Source: Hansfordia pulvinata
Lineage: Eukaryota > Ascomycota > Sordariomycetes > Xylariales
Direction: 5' to 3'
Length of the DNA stretch: 64,000 nucleotides
Assembly (NCBI GenBank): GCA_006538405.1
Contig: BJKQ01000002.1
Coordinates: forward strand, 620,001-684,000
Part shown: positions 11,214 through 23,575 of the stretch, in pieces
How the letters are laid out: each line of letters starts with the position of its first letter
How positions within the stretch are numbered: the stretch's first letter is position 1
The notes under the pieces: model-generated
The model's input: only the letters and a program-made list of their open reading frames with translations
Database searches by the model: none
Told to the model about the DNA's origin: nothing
Translations under genes and position numbers: made by a program

Positions 11214-14200
11214 ATGGTAAGACGAGCACCCGTCGCCGACTGAGCCCGATCTAACCATTTCCGCAGGTGCTTTTCAAGCGCAAGCCTGTGCAGTTCCTGC
11301 AGGCTCCCCGGGTTGACGATGACGCTCAAGAGGTAAGCCATTGACCTGCCGTGGCATCCGGCAGATCACAGCCGCTGACTGCCTCCGTTCCAGGTGTGGC
11401 ACATCCCTCAGACGGGCGAGATTTTTGTCAGCTACGAGGAGTTCTTAAATCGGTAGGTTTCTCCATCACGCACATTCAGACCCCGTCGAGCGCCGCCCCG
11501 TTGCTAATACCCCGTCCCCAGCATGGAGTTTTACAAACAGGTTCGTTTCGCAGGCTCTCGCCGTTCGCGCCATGGTGCCCTCGTGGTGCGCGCACGCATT
11601 CTTATGCCGAGACTAACTAGCTACAGCCGCGGTTCATATGCCAAATTACCGGTCACTCAGGCTTGACCTTCTTCGAGGCTCTTAAGAGTGAAGTAGGTAG
11701 CCCATTCGTCTCCGGCCGCCACCTGTTTTGCTCTGCTAATCAACACTCACTCTCCAGCTCGCTGGTGCGCAGGAGGTCGAGCAGGCATTTCCGGAGGCGC
11801 TCAAGGGTCCTGTGCTTCGGCGCGTGCAGTTCCAGACGATTTCGAGAATAGACGCCCTGGTCGACATGATATACGACGAATTCAAGGCCGACTACTACCC
11901 CGGGGAGAGCGTCACCATCTCGCTCAACGACGGCGCGCGCCTGTCTGGCGTCGTGCGCGACAAATTGCGCATCGGCAGCAAAGTCCTCCCCGACGGCACC
12001 ACCACCGCAGCGTACTCGCGCTATTTCACCAGCATCGACGAGCAACCCGACAAAGAAGCCGTTGTTGACGATACCCACATTTCCCGCGACCGAAAAATCT
12101 TCACCAAGTCCGTCTTGCGCTCCTTCATCAAGAAGACCGTTACTCGCGAGGCCTGGAATGGCGCTCCCTGGTTGGTCAAGCACGACGTCGCCGGCCAGTA
12201 CCACATCGAGACCCGCGTCCCGCCGCATTTGCGTTACGACAATAAGCTCCTCGAGCGCAAACAAGGCCAAGCCCGCAAGAAGGCTCTGCAGCCCAACGGC
12301 CATCCCGCGCCTTCTGCTCCGGGGTCTGGCTCTCTGCAACCGTCCATGAGCCGCGAAGAGACCGGCTCTGCGACACCTCCGTTCCAGGCTGGCACGGGCC
12401 CTGTGCGTTTGCCAGAGTTGAAGCCTGCGCCTAAGCAACCGCTCCAGCAGCAGCAACAGCCGCCACAGCAAGGCAGGCCCAGCAAGCATGGGCCAGGCGT
12501 CAAGGGTGGTCCGAGTATCCTCGGGGACGATTCAGCCATGGGCTACAACCCCTTTCAATTTCCTGGTGCTTTCCAGCAAATGCCTCCGCCCGTTGTTGCA
12601 CAACCTCAATATCAACCACCGCCGCCACCGCCGCCGCCTCCCAAGTATCCCATTGAGGATCTTCAGCTGGAGCCCCGGGATGACTACGTGCGCCCGGCCC
12701 TCAAGTTTCTGTGCAATGACCCACCCGAGGGGGTGGTGGACAGCGGTGCCCAGCACGACGGGATATCCATGAAATCGGTCGGTCCACTTCTAGAGACGTG
12801 GGACTCGTTGAATGTCTACTGTGAAATTTTCAAGCTCGACTCCTTCACCTTTGACGACTTTGTCCAGGCGCTGGAGATCACCAACGACAAGGCGCCCTGC
12901 GAGCTGTTTTCCGAAATCCACTGCGCCGTCCTGAAGCAGCTCGTCAAGTCGGAACAGGAAGGCGGCGAGATTCAAATAACACTTCCAGAGCTGGAAGAGA
13001 GTGACGAAGAGGAAGAAGACGAGGAGGAGGATGAGGAGGAAGACGAGGAAGACGAGCAGCCCGAGCCGGAACCCAAGCCAGCAGCACGCGCCACACGAAG
13101 CAGTCTGGCCAAGCAAGAAGCCGAGAGGATAGCAGCGGAGGCGGCGGAAGCAGAGGCAGCAGAAAAGGAGGAGACACCGGAGCCCGCTGTCAAGCACCGA
13201 GCGGATGAAGTCCTGGCCGAGTTTGACTGGATCGAGAAGCTGCGGAAGCGCGAGTTCCAGGACGGCGGCATGGAGATGATCACGGTTGGCCTTTTCACCA
13301 GCTGGCGCAAGAGCCGCGTCATGTGGAGGTCTGCGAAGAATTGCTGGCCCTTCTGGTTCCTCCCGACGTCGAACCGACACCCGAAAGCGTCCGTCAGAAC
13401 TACGCTGGCCTGGGGCTCAACTCCCGCGTCCTTGCCCTGCAGACCATCTGCATGCTGATCACCAGCACCTCGACCATGCGTGGCTACATGGAAGAATGCG
13501 CCGAGACTATGACAGGCTATCGCAAGGAGAAGATTGAGTGGCAGAGAACACGCAAGCAAGCGTACGTATTTTCCACTCAGATTGGCTTGTCGGATGGTTG
13601 CTAACATGAACCACAGACTGGAAGAGCTCAAGCCCCTCTACGACCAGAGACGGGTCCTGCTCCCCGAAAACGTGCCCCCGGTTTCGCCCCCTGCCGAGGA
13701 CGCTGAAAAGTCGAATGGCGACGTCAAGATGACCGACGCGGCCGAGACCCTGGACGAGCGAAGCGAAGCCGCCGATAGTGACGACGACGGGCAGCCTCGA
13801 CGCGGCCGCCGGCGCGCCGGCGATCGTGCAGCCGAGCGCCAGCGCAAGCGCGAGGAACAGGAGCGAAAGAAGGAGGCTGAGCTGGCGGCCAAAGCCCCGA
13901 AGCAGTCCAAGGAGTTCATCAAGTTGACCAAAGAGATTCGCAAGAAGGAGGAGCAGGTCAAGAAGTGCGAGGAGGAGGTCGCCACCATTGAGAACGACCT
14001 GCGTGAGGCCGACTGCGCGCGGACGCGAGTTCTGGGCAAAGACCGCTTCTGGAACCGGTACTACTGGTTCGAGCGCAACGGCATGCCGTACGCCGGTCTG
14101 CCCAACAGCTCAACCGCCGACGCGGGCTATGCCAACGGCTGCATCTGGGTCCAGGGCCCCGACGAGATGGAGCGAGAGGGCTACATCGACCTCGAGCCGA

Positions 14201-14736
14201 AGCTGCAGGAGGAGTACAAGGCGCGCTTCAAGATGACGGTGCCGCAGCGGAAGCGCATGGAGGAAGGCCGCACCAGCGTCTTCAACGCTCGGCAGTGGGG
14301 TTACTACTCTCGCCCCGCCGAGGTTGACTCGCTGCTCAACTGGCTCGACCCCCGCGGCTTCAACGAGCTCAAGCTGCGCAAGGAGATCCTCAACTTCAGG
14401 GAGAAGATCACCGAGGGCATGGAGGCTCGCCAGAAGTACTTGGAGGCCGACGAGGCAGATGAGGCGGCGGCCAAGGAGAAAGAGGAGAAGGAGAAGGAGA
14501 AGGAGAAAGGCAAGGACAAGAGCAAGGCGGCCGGTGCCTCGTCTAAGCGCTCCAAAAAACGCGCCAAGAACCAGCCCGCCGCCGCCGCCGCCGCCTCCCC
14601 CGAGCCGCTCGCCAGCTACCGCTGCCAGGCGTGGACCAACAACATGGCGGCGGAGGAGCTAGGCCACCTCCACAGCGAGCCGCCGCCGCCGCCGCCGCCG
14701 GCCTCTAAAAAGAAGAGCCGGAAGTCGAAGAACTAG
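11214..14736 (+). CDS. ITC1: ITC1-like ISWI chromatin remodeling complex subunit (WAC, DDT, WHIM domains; one frame break)
   Basis: This is the large non-catalytic subunit that partners an ISWI ATPase in a nucleosome-spacing complex. Coding exons: 11214-11216 (ATG alone), 11267-11332, 11394-11452, 11522-11540, 11627-11692, 11758-13561 and 13617-14736. All introns have GT..AG ends. The N terminus MVLFKRKPVQFL, followed by EVWHIPQTGEIF and the ITGHSGLTFFEAL stretch, marks the WAC DNA-binding domain (about residues 20-170). The DDT domain lies near 385-475 (LLETWDSLNVYCEIFKLD). An acidic Glu/Asp run follows, then WHIM-type motifs, including GKDRFWNRYYWFERNG near 811. The C terminus is Lys/Glu-rich. 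The frame breaks at about 13291-13296 in a T4 run; one added base restores GLxHQL and gives about 1045 aa. Assignment is strong; without the correction the protein would stop at 13458. Confidence 0.92.
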
Positions 14737-15820
14737 AGAGAGCTCTGCGGGCTGGCGGAGGGAGCCCCCCCTCGCTGTGTCAAAAGCCGGGCTGCGGCTC
14801 TCCCACACTCCCGGCGGGCTCGGAAAATCATCGGACGGGGGGTCTGGAGGAACGCCTGCCCCTATTTTGTGTATTTGGATACTTCTTGTTAACTGGCATC
14901 GCATCTGCATTCTTGGAGCGAAAAGGGCGGGCGGGTTTTTCTATTTCTTTCTTCTTCCCCTTTTCCCTGAAACGCCTCTCTGTTCCTGTTTTGTCCCAGC
15001 TGCTTCTTCTCACCTCCTGACGGCTTCTGCTCTGCTCTGCCACCGCCGCCACCTCCCCGAGCCCGGCACCAGCAGAGCCCTCCCGAGACGGCAGGCTCGC
15101 CATGCAGGGGACAGACCAGGACTAACTAGACATGAGGACAAGCGATAACTGGTTAGATACCAATAATGAAGTGCTCAGCGAGTGCTTTGTATAGAAGTGC
15201 ATACAGGCTCTTAGACATGCTGCTGTGATTGCTCGAGCGAGCCACAGCACCAGAGAGCGGTCTTTTACTGAGCTGAACATGGAATAAGGGTGGGTTATGG
15301 ACATGCCTATTTCGTATGAAAGCGGGACAGCACGCCACCCGAAAGCCGAATCATATCTTACGAGTTGGAACAACGATCCTGTGTCCTCGCCTGCATGTGG
15401 AAGCGCGCTTGACTAGGTTTAAATGCAATAGCTGTAGTTACAGGGATGAATACCGAGCATCACGCAGTCACGCTCGACAAGATAAATATGAGCATGAGGA
15501 AATATGGAGAGTGTGAATAGCACCATAACGCCTGCTTGGCGGGGTATATCTCGTTCGGTACTCGGAGCGTCTCTGGCCTCCTTTGTCGAAGACAGCATCT
15601 ATTCCCATCGCTCCCAGAAAGCATGCCCAGTCAGTGATTGTCTCTCCTGTTCGGGCCGGTCCGATCCTCTCCGGAGGGTACGGCCTGGCTCGTTCAGTGC
15701 CTTGCAACAGGCATCATAGTAATCCCAGTCAAAACCTCGACGCCTCTCCTAAGTCAAAATCGTTATCTCGATACAGCGTAAACTCGTCATGGGGCTGCGC
15801 CATCCAATCCCCCCAGGCTC
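14737..15820. other. Convergent intergenic region
   Basis: This region lies between the stop codons of ITC1 and the disordered-protein gene. Pyrimidine-rich stretches occur around 14935-15075. I see no gene or RNA here. Confidence 0.55.
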
Positions 15821-18800
15821 CTAAAAAATCAAATCACATAGTTCGTCATCATCGTCATCCCCATAGTCGGTCTCCTGCGAAGCGAGGGGCGCCGGCATTG
15901 CCCCAATAGGCGCCTGTGGCGGCGTGTTCTCTTTATCCCGCGTCTTGGGTATGTCGCCAGTTGTCTGTTCCTTGGTACCGTTGCGAGTAGTTGCCGACTG
16001 GTTCAACCGGGCAAGCATCTCCTCGTATGACCCAGCACCTCGGGCGCGTGGCTTTGGCTGTGACTTTTTCACATTGGTTCCATCACCCTTGTTGCTGCAA
16101 TTGATGTCGTATCCACCGTGCTGCCTCTCGCTCCCGGTCCGCACCGAGCCGCTCAGCTGGTTCACGGTTCTGATGGATGAAGGCCGAGCACTGCCCACAG
16201 GAGTTGCTCCGCCGTGGATGTGATCGGCCTTGGGGACAGGCCCGAGTCCGACTCTGCGATCGTGGCCTGAGGGCGATGTTTGCGCCGGCTCTTCGTCCTG
16301 AGCTTCTGCTGCCATGGATTCCATCAAAAGTTGCTCAAGGTATTCATCTTCGAGCCTATTGACGAGGCGATCCACCTCTTCTCGAGTCTTGCGCCTGGCC
16401 TCGGCATGTTCCCATGCTGTTGTCTTGTTCCGCTCTATGGCGTATTTGTAGAGAGGCTCGCGGCAGGTGGATGTGAAGAAACGCTTGGGTGACGATCGGA
16501 CCTGAGCATGCGACTCTGGCTTGTGAGAGGGTGAATCGTGTTTCGCGGCTGGGTTATTATTACTTGATGACGTTTCCATGGGTGGTGCGATGCAGTTCAC
16601 GGTCAGCTTCGCGCCAGTCGCGGCTTCTTGCCCGGCACCAGGTCTTGTTTGAGGGGCCACATCTGGCTTCTGCGGCGCTAAAGAGATAGCGGCATTGTTG
16701 GTAGAAGTATTCGCCTTCAAGTTGGTTGCTCGAGATTCTGGCTGGTCGTGCACAAAGTCAAGTTCCTGAGACAATGGCTCGTCGTAAGCATTGAGACAGT
16801 CCATGAGCCCATCCAGCTCCATCTCAGCAAGAGCTCGATTTTGGAGCCTCTTCTCTGACTGGCTGACAATCTGCTGGGCCGATGCAGCAGGGCAGCCAAG
16901 TGATGCATGTGGAGGTTCGGTAGGTTGTCGTGAGATCGTGCTCTTCGCTGTCCCTGGCATCGACGAGGTCGTGTCGTCCTGAAGCTCTGTCAAGTCTTGC
17001 GACGAGAGGAAAAAGTCCTGAGTCGAGAAAAAAGGCACATCACATCCCGTCGTCGTCGGCGGCTGAAGAATGCTCCCAGGATTGCCAAAATGGTTGATCG
17101 CTGTGGGGGGCAGTTTTTGGGACTGGTTCGGGGGCTGGCGGTTTTGCTTATGAACAGGTAGTGAGACCTTACTTGGGGTCTTCGGAGCCTTCTGCCGATT
17201 GATCGCTGGACTAGGCGTAGTGGTCCACCTTCCGACTGCAGACGGCACTTTAGAAGTCTTTGGCTCGTCGAATAATTCCCGCATCTCCTGTGAAGGACTG
17301 GGCAAGAAGTCGTCCAGGTTACCCATCATGAACAGCTGTGTACTTGTAGGAGGCACCGAGCTAGAGCTAAGTGTAGTCTTCGAGGTAGTGCTTTGGGCGG
17401 TCTCATTGTGTTTTTGAGCACTGATGTTCTTGTCTTTGAAGAGGAACTTGGGCCGAGGAACCTCGCCAGGAACAGCTGCATAGTCTGGGGACTTGAACTT
17501 GGGAACCGGCGGCGGACCCATGGACGTTCCTGGGCTGCGGAAAGAAGTGGACGTTGTGAATTGCTGGGGTGGCCTGGGAGACTCTGCTTGTCGTCTGACA
17601 GCCACCGGAATTTTGGTAGTTGAAGGGCTCTGCTTCGAGGCAACGTAGTCGCGACGTGTTGGCATGTGAGCTGCAGGTAGTTTCGGCACTTCAGCCGCAC
17701 GAACTGGCTCTGAATGGTTCCCTCCTAGCACGCTGGCCGATCTGGCACCTTGGGTGGTGACTTTCAGTGCTGGGTTTTGGGGGACAATTGCGAGCGGGGT
17801 GTTGGCAGCCTTTGACACCCTCGAAACTGAATCATGATCAGACATGGACACCGTGACACAGGAGCCGACTGTGTTTTCGGCTTCAGATAGTTTGCGTGCT
17901 CGAGCGGTGTGAGTGCCGTTGGGCGACTTGTTGACCTGTGAACGTAGGCTTGTTGTGTGAGGCGGTGGAGCCGTCCCTTGTGCCGCGGGACCTCTAGGTG
18001 ATCTTCCAGCCCCTAGGGCCGGGCTGTCTCTGTTCTCAGCATTGTGAATACCAATCTCCTGATCCCGGGACTCCACAGGAGAGATCGAGTGCCGCTTGCG
18101 CGTGTTCGCTTTGGAATCTGGGATGATATGCTGCGTAGGTTTGAGGGGTTCAGGATGAGCATTCCGGGCGGCAGAGCGAGGTTGGCCATGGTTGGGGCTC
18201 GAGTGATGAACAGCCTGATGCGATTGTTTGGGCAAGTCCTCCGCTTGCTGGCTATTCCTCACTAATCGAGTCGCTAGATCGCAGCCATCGGCTTCATTTC
18301 CCTTTTCTGGCTGCCGGTTGGGACTGCTGGGGGCACCAAATGAAACATTGAATAGTGCCTGCAGCATATCATGATCTGTCATGGCATCTTCAGAATGGTC
18401 GTCGAATTTGTTGTCACAACTTTCGGTTTCCGTTGCAATTACATGTACTTCCTGTCGGGCCTTGAGCTCGTCGTTCCTCGAGGAGATTGCAGCATCCGAG
18501 AGAACTTGATGGTGTTGAGGCCCATGTGCTTGCGCATCTGGCGACCTTGGCAACCGCGGAGGCGTTGACTCTCGGGAAGCCGTTTTCCGTCGTTTGGCAG
18601 GGGGTGGCAGACTATCTTCTCGGTTGTCGATGCCTCCCTCTTGGGGAGAGGTAGGCGTTCCCCGGTCATGGTAATCTGAGCAAGCGGGGAGAACTACTGT
18701 GGGTTCTTGAGCAGGCTCTGGAGACTGATCCAAGTCGTGGTCGGGGTGGCGTTGGCCCTTGAATCCGAGTTGTGCTTGGGTTGAGGTTCGAGCTCAGGTT

Positions 18801-19272
18801 CGGGCTCAGCTTCGACCTCGGGTTCGGGCTCAGGTTCAGGCTCGGTCTCGCTCGGCTCGGACTCAGGCTCAGGCTCGGGAGCAGGTTGGGGCTTGGGAGC
18901 GGGGTTCCGGATGAAGCGAGCGAGGGTGTCCTGAGAGGGGTGGACGTCGACGAGAGGGAGACCCTTGCGCCTCTTCTCTGCGCGTTCCTGATCCTCCTTC
19001 TCCTTCTTCTTGTCGCGGGCGGCGCGGGCACGGGCCTGGTTGCGCTCCTTCTCGAACTCGCGGCGAATGCGATCTTGTTCGAAAAGATCTTGCCGCCGCT
19101 GCTCAGCCTTGGACAGCTTGGGGGCCTTTGTGGCCTTGGCGTGGGCTTTCTTGGCCTGCTTCGAGGTCATGGGCCGCCGGCTCGGGCGGGAGGCAGAGGC
19201 GTCGTCATCGCGCGAGTTGATGGCGGAGGGTGCGTCGGGGACAATGTGGAATTTGTTCTGGACCGGGGCCAT
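15821..19272 (-). CDS. Large, mostly disordered protein of unknown function (one unresolved frame change)
   Basis: I do not recognise a named family. The gene starts with ATG at 19272 and ends with TAG at 15821, about 1150 aa. The N-terminal 100 residues look conserved and structured: IVPDAPSAINS, then a basic coiled stretch (SKQAKKAHAKATKAPKLSKAEQRR) and KRRKGLPLVDVHPSQDTLARFIR. A Glu-Pro repeat follows, roughly residues 130-165. The rest is Ser/Pro/Gln-rich with a PPAKRRK basic cluster suggestive of nuclear entry. Near the C terminus there is a helical segment (EEVDRLVNRLEDEYLEQLL) and an acidic tail ending DDDDDELCDLIF. The N-terminal frame and the long downstream frame differ by one base. 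They must be joined near 18720-18790, either by one missing C in the CCCC run at about 18740-18743 or by an intron I cannot place. The downstream frame has no ATG of its own there; the codon at 18733 is TTG. Confidence 0.7.
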
Positions 19273-20213
19273 CGTCTATCCAGACGGCCCGAGTGTGGGC
19301 ATTCTGGCGGGTGATGGGCGCGGGCCTTTAAGAAGAGGAGGAGGTGGTGGTGGTGGTGTCGTCGGATCGGAGACGTGGGTGGGATGGCAGTGTTGTTTAA
19401 AGGACTGTGTGGTGTGATGCTGTCCACAGGTGGTGGCTTAATTGGTTGTTTAATTGACCCAGGCGTGGGGAAGCTGCGACGCGTTTGCGCGTAATGCAGG
19501 TGCAGCTTAAACAAACTAGTGGGGTGCACCTGCCACGAAACCAGCTGACCTAAGCACAGTCTACATACAGTGTAGATTCAGGATGGTCACCAGAACGCAC
19601 CCATTTTCAGACCCTGAAGCATGACATTCAAGGACAATAGTGATGTATATGCACTGTATGAAGAGGTTAGGCTTCTAACTTGACCATCCTCTCAATGCAC
19701 TGTCACACCACTTAAAAGCACTTTGTTTATTCATCTTCAATCTGCATATAATGCTGGCCTGTTGTCTTTAAATCTTAAATCATAGTTTTAACACTTCACA
19801 GCTTCTTTATTATCAATAAGTTGCAAAGTCAACAGTGTCTCTTTCCATAATGTCAGCTCCCGATTTCTTTACCGAATGTGATTTCAGCTATTAACATGGA
19901 ACAGACGGACTTCTGCCCACTGGACATGCGTCTTCTGAGTATGTGTACTATGACCACTGCTGTATAAGCGAGCAAGTCTGGTGGCCTATGGATCGTAGTA
20001 GGCAGCCTAAGACTTGCTGGGTTGGTAGCAGGCACGCTTTCGACGAGACACGCCGTCGGCGCTTGAGTGACAGTGCCAGAGAGGCAGGCATATCGTGTTA
20101 TAAACTGGGAAAGAGAAACCTGGCTGCGACCACTACAGCATAGAATAGAGGCCGCCGCCCCAGGAACGCCATCGCCACCAAAAATCCCATCCCTGATATC
20201 CCGACCTCGTTCT
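19273..20213. other. Upstream region of the disordered-protein gene, with a low-GC island
   Basis: The region separates two genes on the minus strand. From about 19540 to 20090 the sequence is conspicuously AT-rich compared with everything around it and has no open frame worth reporting. It may be a mutated relic of a mobile element, but I see no terminal repeats or transposase. Confidence 0.5.
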
Positions 20214-22855
20214 TCAACACGACCCCATGGGACACCCCACGGTGGTGCCGAGCACGTCGCCCGAGACGCCGGCGACCTGCAGCGCGGCGCCGACGACGCC
20301 GCCGAGCCCCTCGCCGGCGATGAGCCCTGCGGCGACCGCGAACCCGTACAGGTCGAACGAGGCCGCCCAGCCGGCGCGCCGCCGCCAGGCCGCCGCCGCC
20401 AGCGCGCCGGCCAGCGCGGCCGTCGTGAAGGCGGGGCTCGGCAGGACGAAGGACAGCGCGACGGCGCCCCAGTTGGGCAGGTAGGCGCGCCAGCGCTCGC
20501 GGCCCCGGGGGAGGGTCCCCCGCCGCCGCCGCCGCCGGTGAGCAGGAGGTGGCGCGCGACGACCTGCGAGACGGCCAGCAGGCCCGCGGCGACGGCGAAC
20601 AGGCCGCTGCTGCGCGGATCGTCACGGCCGGGTCCGTCACGGCCTGCGCGACGGCGGCCCACGCCGCGACCGACGGCACCGCGAACGGGCAGCGCTCCGG
20701 TGCCGCTGCTTCTCCTCCTCCTCCTCCTCCTCCTCCTCCTCCTGCGCCGCCGTCCAGGATACACGGGTACGCCGTGGTGAAGAGCACAAACATGCCGGGG
20801 GCCAGCAGGACCGAGGCGGCGGTGCCCAGGGCCTGCGCGGCGAACTGCTTGGCCGGCGGGGTCCCCAGCAGGAAGCCGGTGCGGAAGTCGCTGGTCAGGC
20901 TCATGGAGACGTCGGCGCTGCCCGAGGCCAGGCAGCCGGCGACCAGGTTGATGCGCTGCGCCTGCGGGATGGCGTAGCCGCGGTCCGACACGGCGCCGCC
21001 AAACACCAGCTGGCTGGCCTTGGACGCGGCCGTCAGCGGCGCCTGGTCCGTCACGGCCCCGATCTGGATCGCCAGGAGCGACAGGAGGAAGCCCAGCGCG
21101 CACCCCAGCGCCGTCAGGCCGGGAGGCACGCCCCACTGGAAGTGCAGGACCGCGACGGCCGCCGCCACGCTGGCCGCGATCCCCGACGACCACACCCAGA
21201 CCGGCACCTCCTGGTCCCCGGGCGCCGCCGGGTCGTCGCCGCCGTCGTCGTCGTCGTCGTCGCTCGCCACGCCGCCGTGCTTGGGCTCCTCCGCGGTCAC
21301 CCTGGCCGGCCAAGCAGGCCGCCGAGACGACGCCTTCGCGCCGTCGCGCCAGCGGTCCAGCAGCGCGGCGCCGGCGCGGCGGCCGGTCGTCTTGATGGCG
21401 AACCAGATGACCTCGTACTGGACGATGAGCTCGGCGAGGGACGTGCAGACCATGATCATGACGCCGGGCCACAGCAGCCAGTACCGGGGCGACGGCAGCG
21501 TTGGCGTCCCATCTCCTCCTGCTGCTGCTGCTGCTGCTGGCTGCTGCTGGCCGCCGCCGAGGGAGGCGTACGAGTAGAGGCCGGCCCACTCGGGGTCTCG
21601 GCGTCGTCCCACAGCGGGACGCCCGCGCACTCGCCCGAGGCCACGAGCAGGGGGCCGATGACGCCCCAGGCGAGCACGGCGCCGCCGAACATGGACAGGG
21701 CCGGGTTGAGGCCGACCAGCATGCCGGACCCGATGAACGCGGGCGTCCACTCGAAGTACCAGCCCCAGCTCTCGGCGCCCAGGGCCCACGACGCGCCGGC
21801 CGCGTGCCCGCTCCAGACGTGCACCCACGTGAAGACGTGCCAGTCGTACAGCAGGCCCGGGGCGTAGAAGGACGCGACGCGCTGCGCCAGTGCCGCCGCA
21901 AGCGCCAGCGTCAGCGCCCTCAGCTTGCTCAGGGCCTCGCGCGCGCCGCTGCCGCCGCCCCCTCCGCCGCGCCCTTGTCGCTACTACTACTACTGCTGCT
22001 GTTCCCGCCGCCGCCACGGTGCATCGAGCGGATGGTCAGCGCGACGGCCGTCGGCGTGGGGAAGACCAGGCGCAGCTCGCGCGCGACCTGGACGATGAAG
22101 AAGTGGCGCAGGGGCGCGGCGAAGAAGAGCCCGAAGAAGGAGCAGGCCACCGAGATGGTGACGAGCGCGCCGAACGAGTCCCGCGGCGGGGGCAGCGGCA
22201 GCAGCAGCATGTCGCCATCGCCGTCGCCTACGCCGCTGCCGCTGCCGCCGCCGCCCATCGTGCTCAGTCGGTACATGGCCGGGACGCCGGCGACGAAGAT
22301 GCCCGAGGTGCCCGCGGCGCCCATGGCGGCCGCCTGGACGATGCTGTTCTCCTGGGGGCCGAACGAGCCGCCCAGCACCGGCGTGCTGCTGGCGAACGCC
22401 ATGGACATGGTCTTGACGATCCCGTAGCCGAAGATGGCTCCGAAGCTGGCGTGGGTGGGAATAGGTGCGTCAGCGCGGCAAGCTATTATTTATGATTCCG
22501 ATGTTTCGGGTATAATAATGAGAACGGGGGAGGAGGGCACTCACGTCGACGCCACAAAGGTGAAGCCCGTCTTGAGCCCCAGGTAGAGATTCGAGGCGCT
22601 GACGAGCCCGCCCAGGACGATGCCGACGACCACGGCTCGGATGGTCAGGGGGTTCCTCTCGGGCTCGGCGTCCGGGTCCCGCTCGAAGGGGACGTAGAGA
22701 TCCAGCTCCTCGGCGGCGTCGGCGTCGGCGTCGGCGTCCCCGGTGCCGAACTCCCTCTCTTCCAGGTCGAACTCATCCTTCCTCGGCGCGGGCAGCGGGG
22801 CCAGGCGGTCCGCAAAGTCGAACGGCCGCGCCTCGATGACGACTGTCGGGGCCAT
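20214..22855 (-). CDS. OPT-family oligopeptide transporter, YSL-like (four frame breaks)
   Basis: This is a polytopic plasma or vacuolar membrane transporter of the OPT superfamily, expected to import small peptides or metal chelates with protons. Exon 1 is 22855-22545, the intron is 22544-22446 (GTGAGT donor, acceptor GCCAG) and exon 2 is 22445-20214. Family motifs include [65 protein letters not shown] and [11 protein letters not shown] at the end. Reading the family through requires four frame changes, at about 21958-21962, 21592-21595, 20612-20618 and 20508-20530. Each fits one missing base in a GC-rich run. With these added the product is about 848 aa. Gly/Ser/Asp-rich loops of low complexity lengthen it. 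An ATG at 22936 is in frame, but the bases between resemble a 3' splice site in the leader, so 22855 is preferred. It could instead be a decayed gene. Confidence 0.85.
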
Positions 22856-23551
22856 GTGGTTCGCTTGCACGATAGGGGTTCCTGCGGGGTGGGAAAGTGG
22901 GAGAAATCGGCGCCAGACGGAGCGCAGCTCGACCATTGCAAGAAGAAAAAAAGGGGAGCAGTCAGCAGCGGAAATCGTGGGAGATTGGGGCTCTTACTTA
23001 TGAGCCGATTTCCATCCCTCTCTCCCCCTTCGACTGTCTTGTGAACCGGAGTGCCGAGGGAGTCTGCTCCCGGCTCACCACACACTCACGGCACCAGCGT
23101 GACCCGGGTGAGCGCAGATGACCCGGCCAGGAAGCCAGCCCGTACCCCCCTCCCCCCCCTGAAGGCCGTATGTTGCGTCAAAGCTGGCCCGCCAACCCCG
23201 CGTGTCGACTTAAGCTTAAGCTCGGGGATGCACGCCAAGAGAGAGATAAGACGCGGGCACGCTGCCGGGGTGCAGCGAGCTTCAGGGCGGGGGAGGGGGG
23301 CTCTCCAGCACGCGCAAGGCAGCTTTCTCTGTGGTGTGGAGGGGGGAGAGGAATGGAGAAGAGGTGAAGGGCTTACATGCCCGATGGGGAAGGAGAGAAG
23401 ACCCCTATACTCGCACCTCTCCCTCTCTCTGATAGCGGGCCGCGCGTGGAGACGTCCGCACCGGGCGGGTTCAGCACGCGATGCCGGCGACCATCTATCT
23501 CTTGGTTAGTCCTCTCCAGGTGCGAGGGCCTGATGATCATGGGTGTTTTCC

Positions 23552-23575
23552 TTTTTTTTTTTTTTTTTTTTTTTT
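23552..23575 (+). repeat. Poly-T run
   Basis: A pure run of 24 T is visible. It has no adjacent element that would make it a retroposon tail. Confidence 0.9.

Noticed and set aside
10060..11220. 386-residue open frame on the plus strand before ITC1
   Set aside because: It runs through pyrimidine-rich, repeat-containing leader, encodes Pro/Ser/Thr low complexity and is out of frame with ITC1.
18690..18733. Independent start of the long disordered-protein frame at 18733
   Set aside because: The codon there is TTG, not ATG, and the upstream frame supplies a natural N terminus; one gene with a frame change is the better reading.
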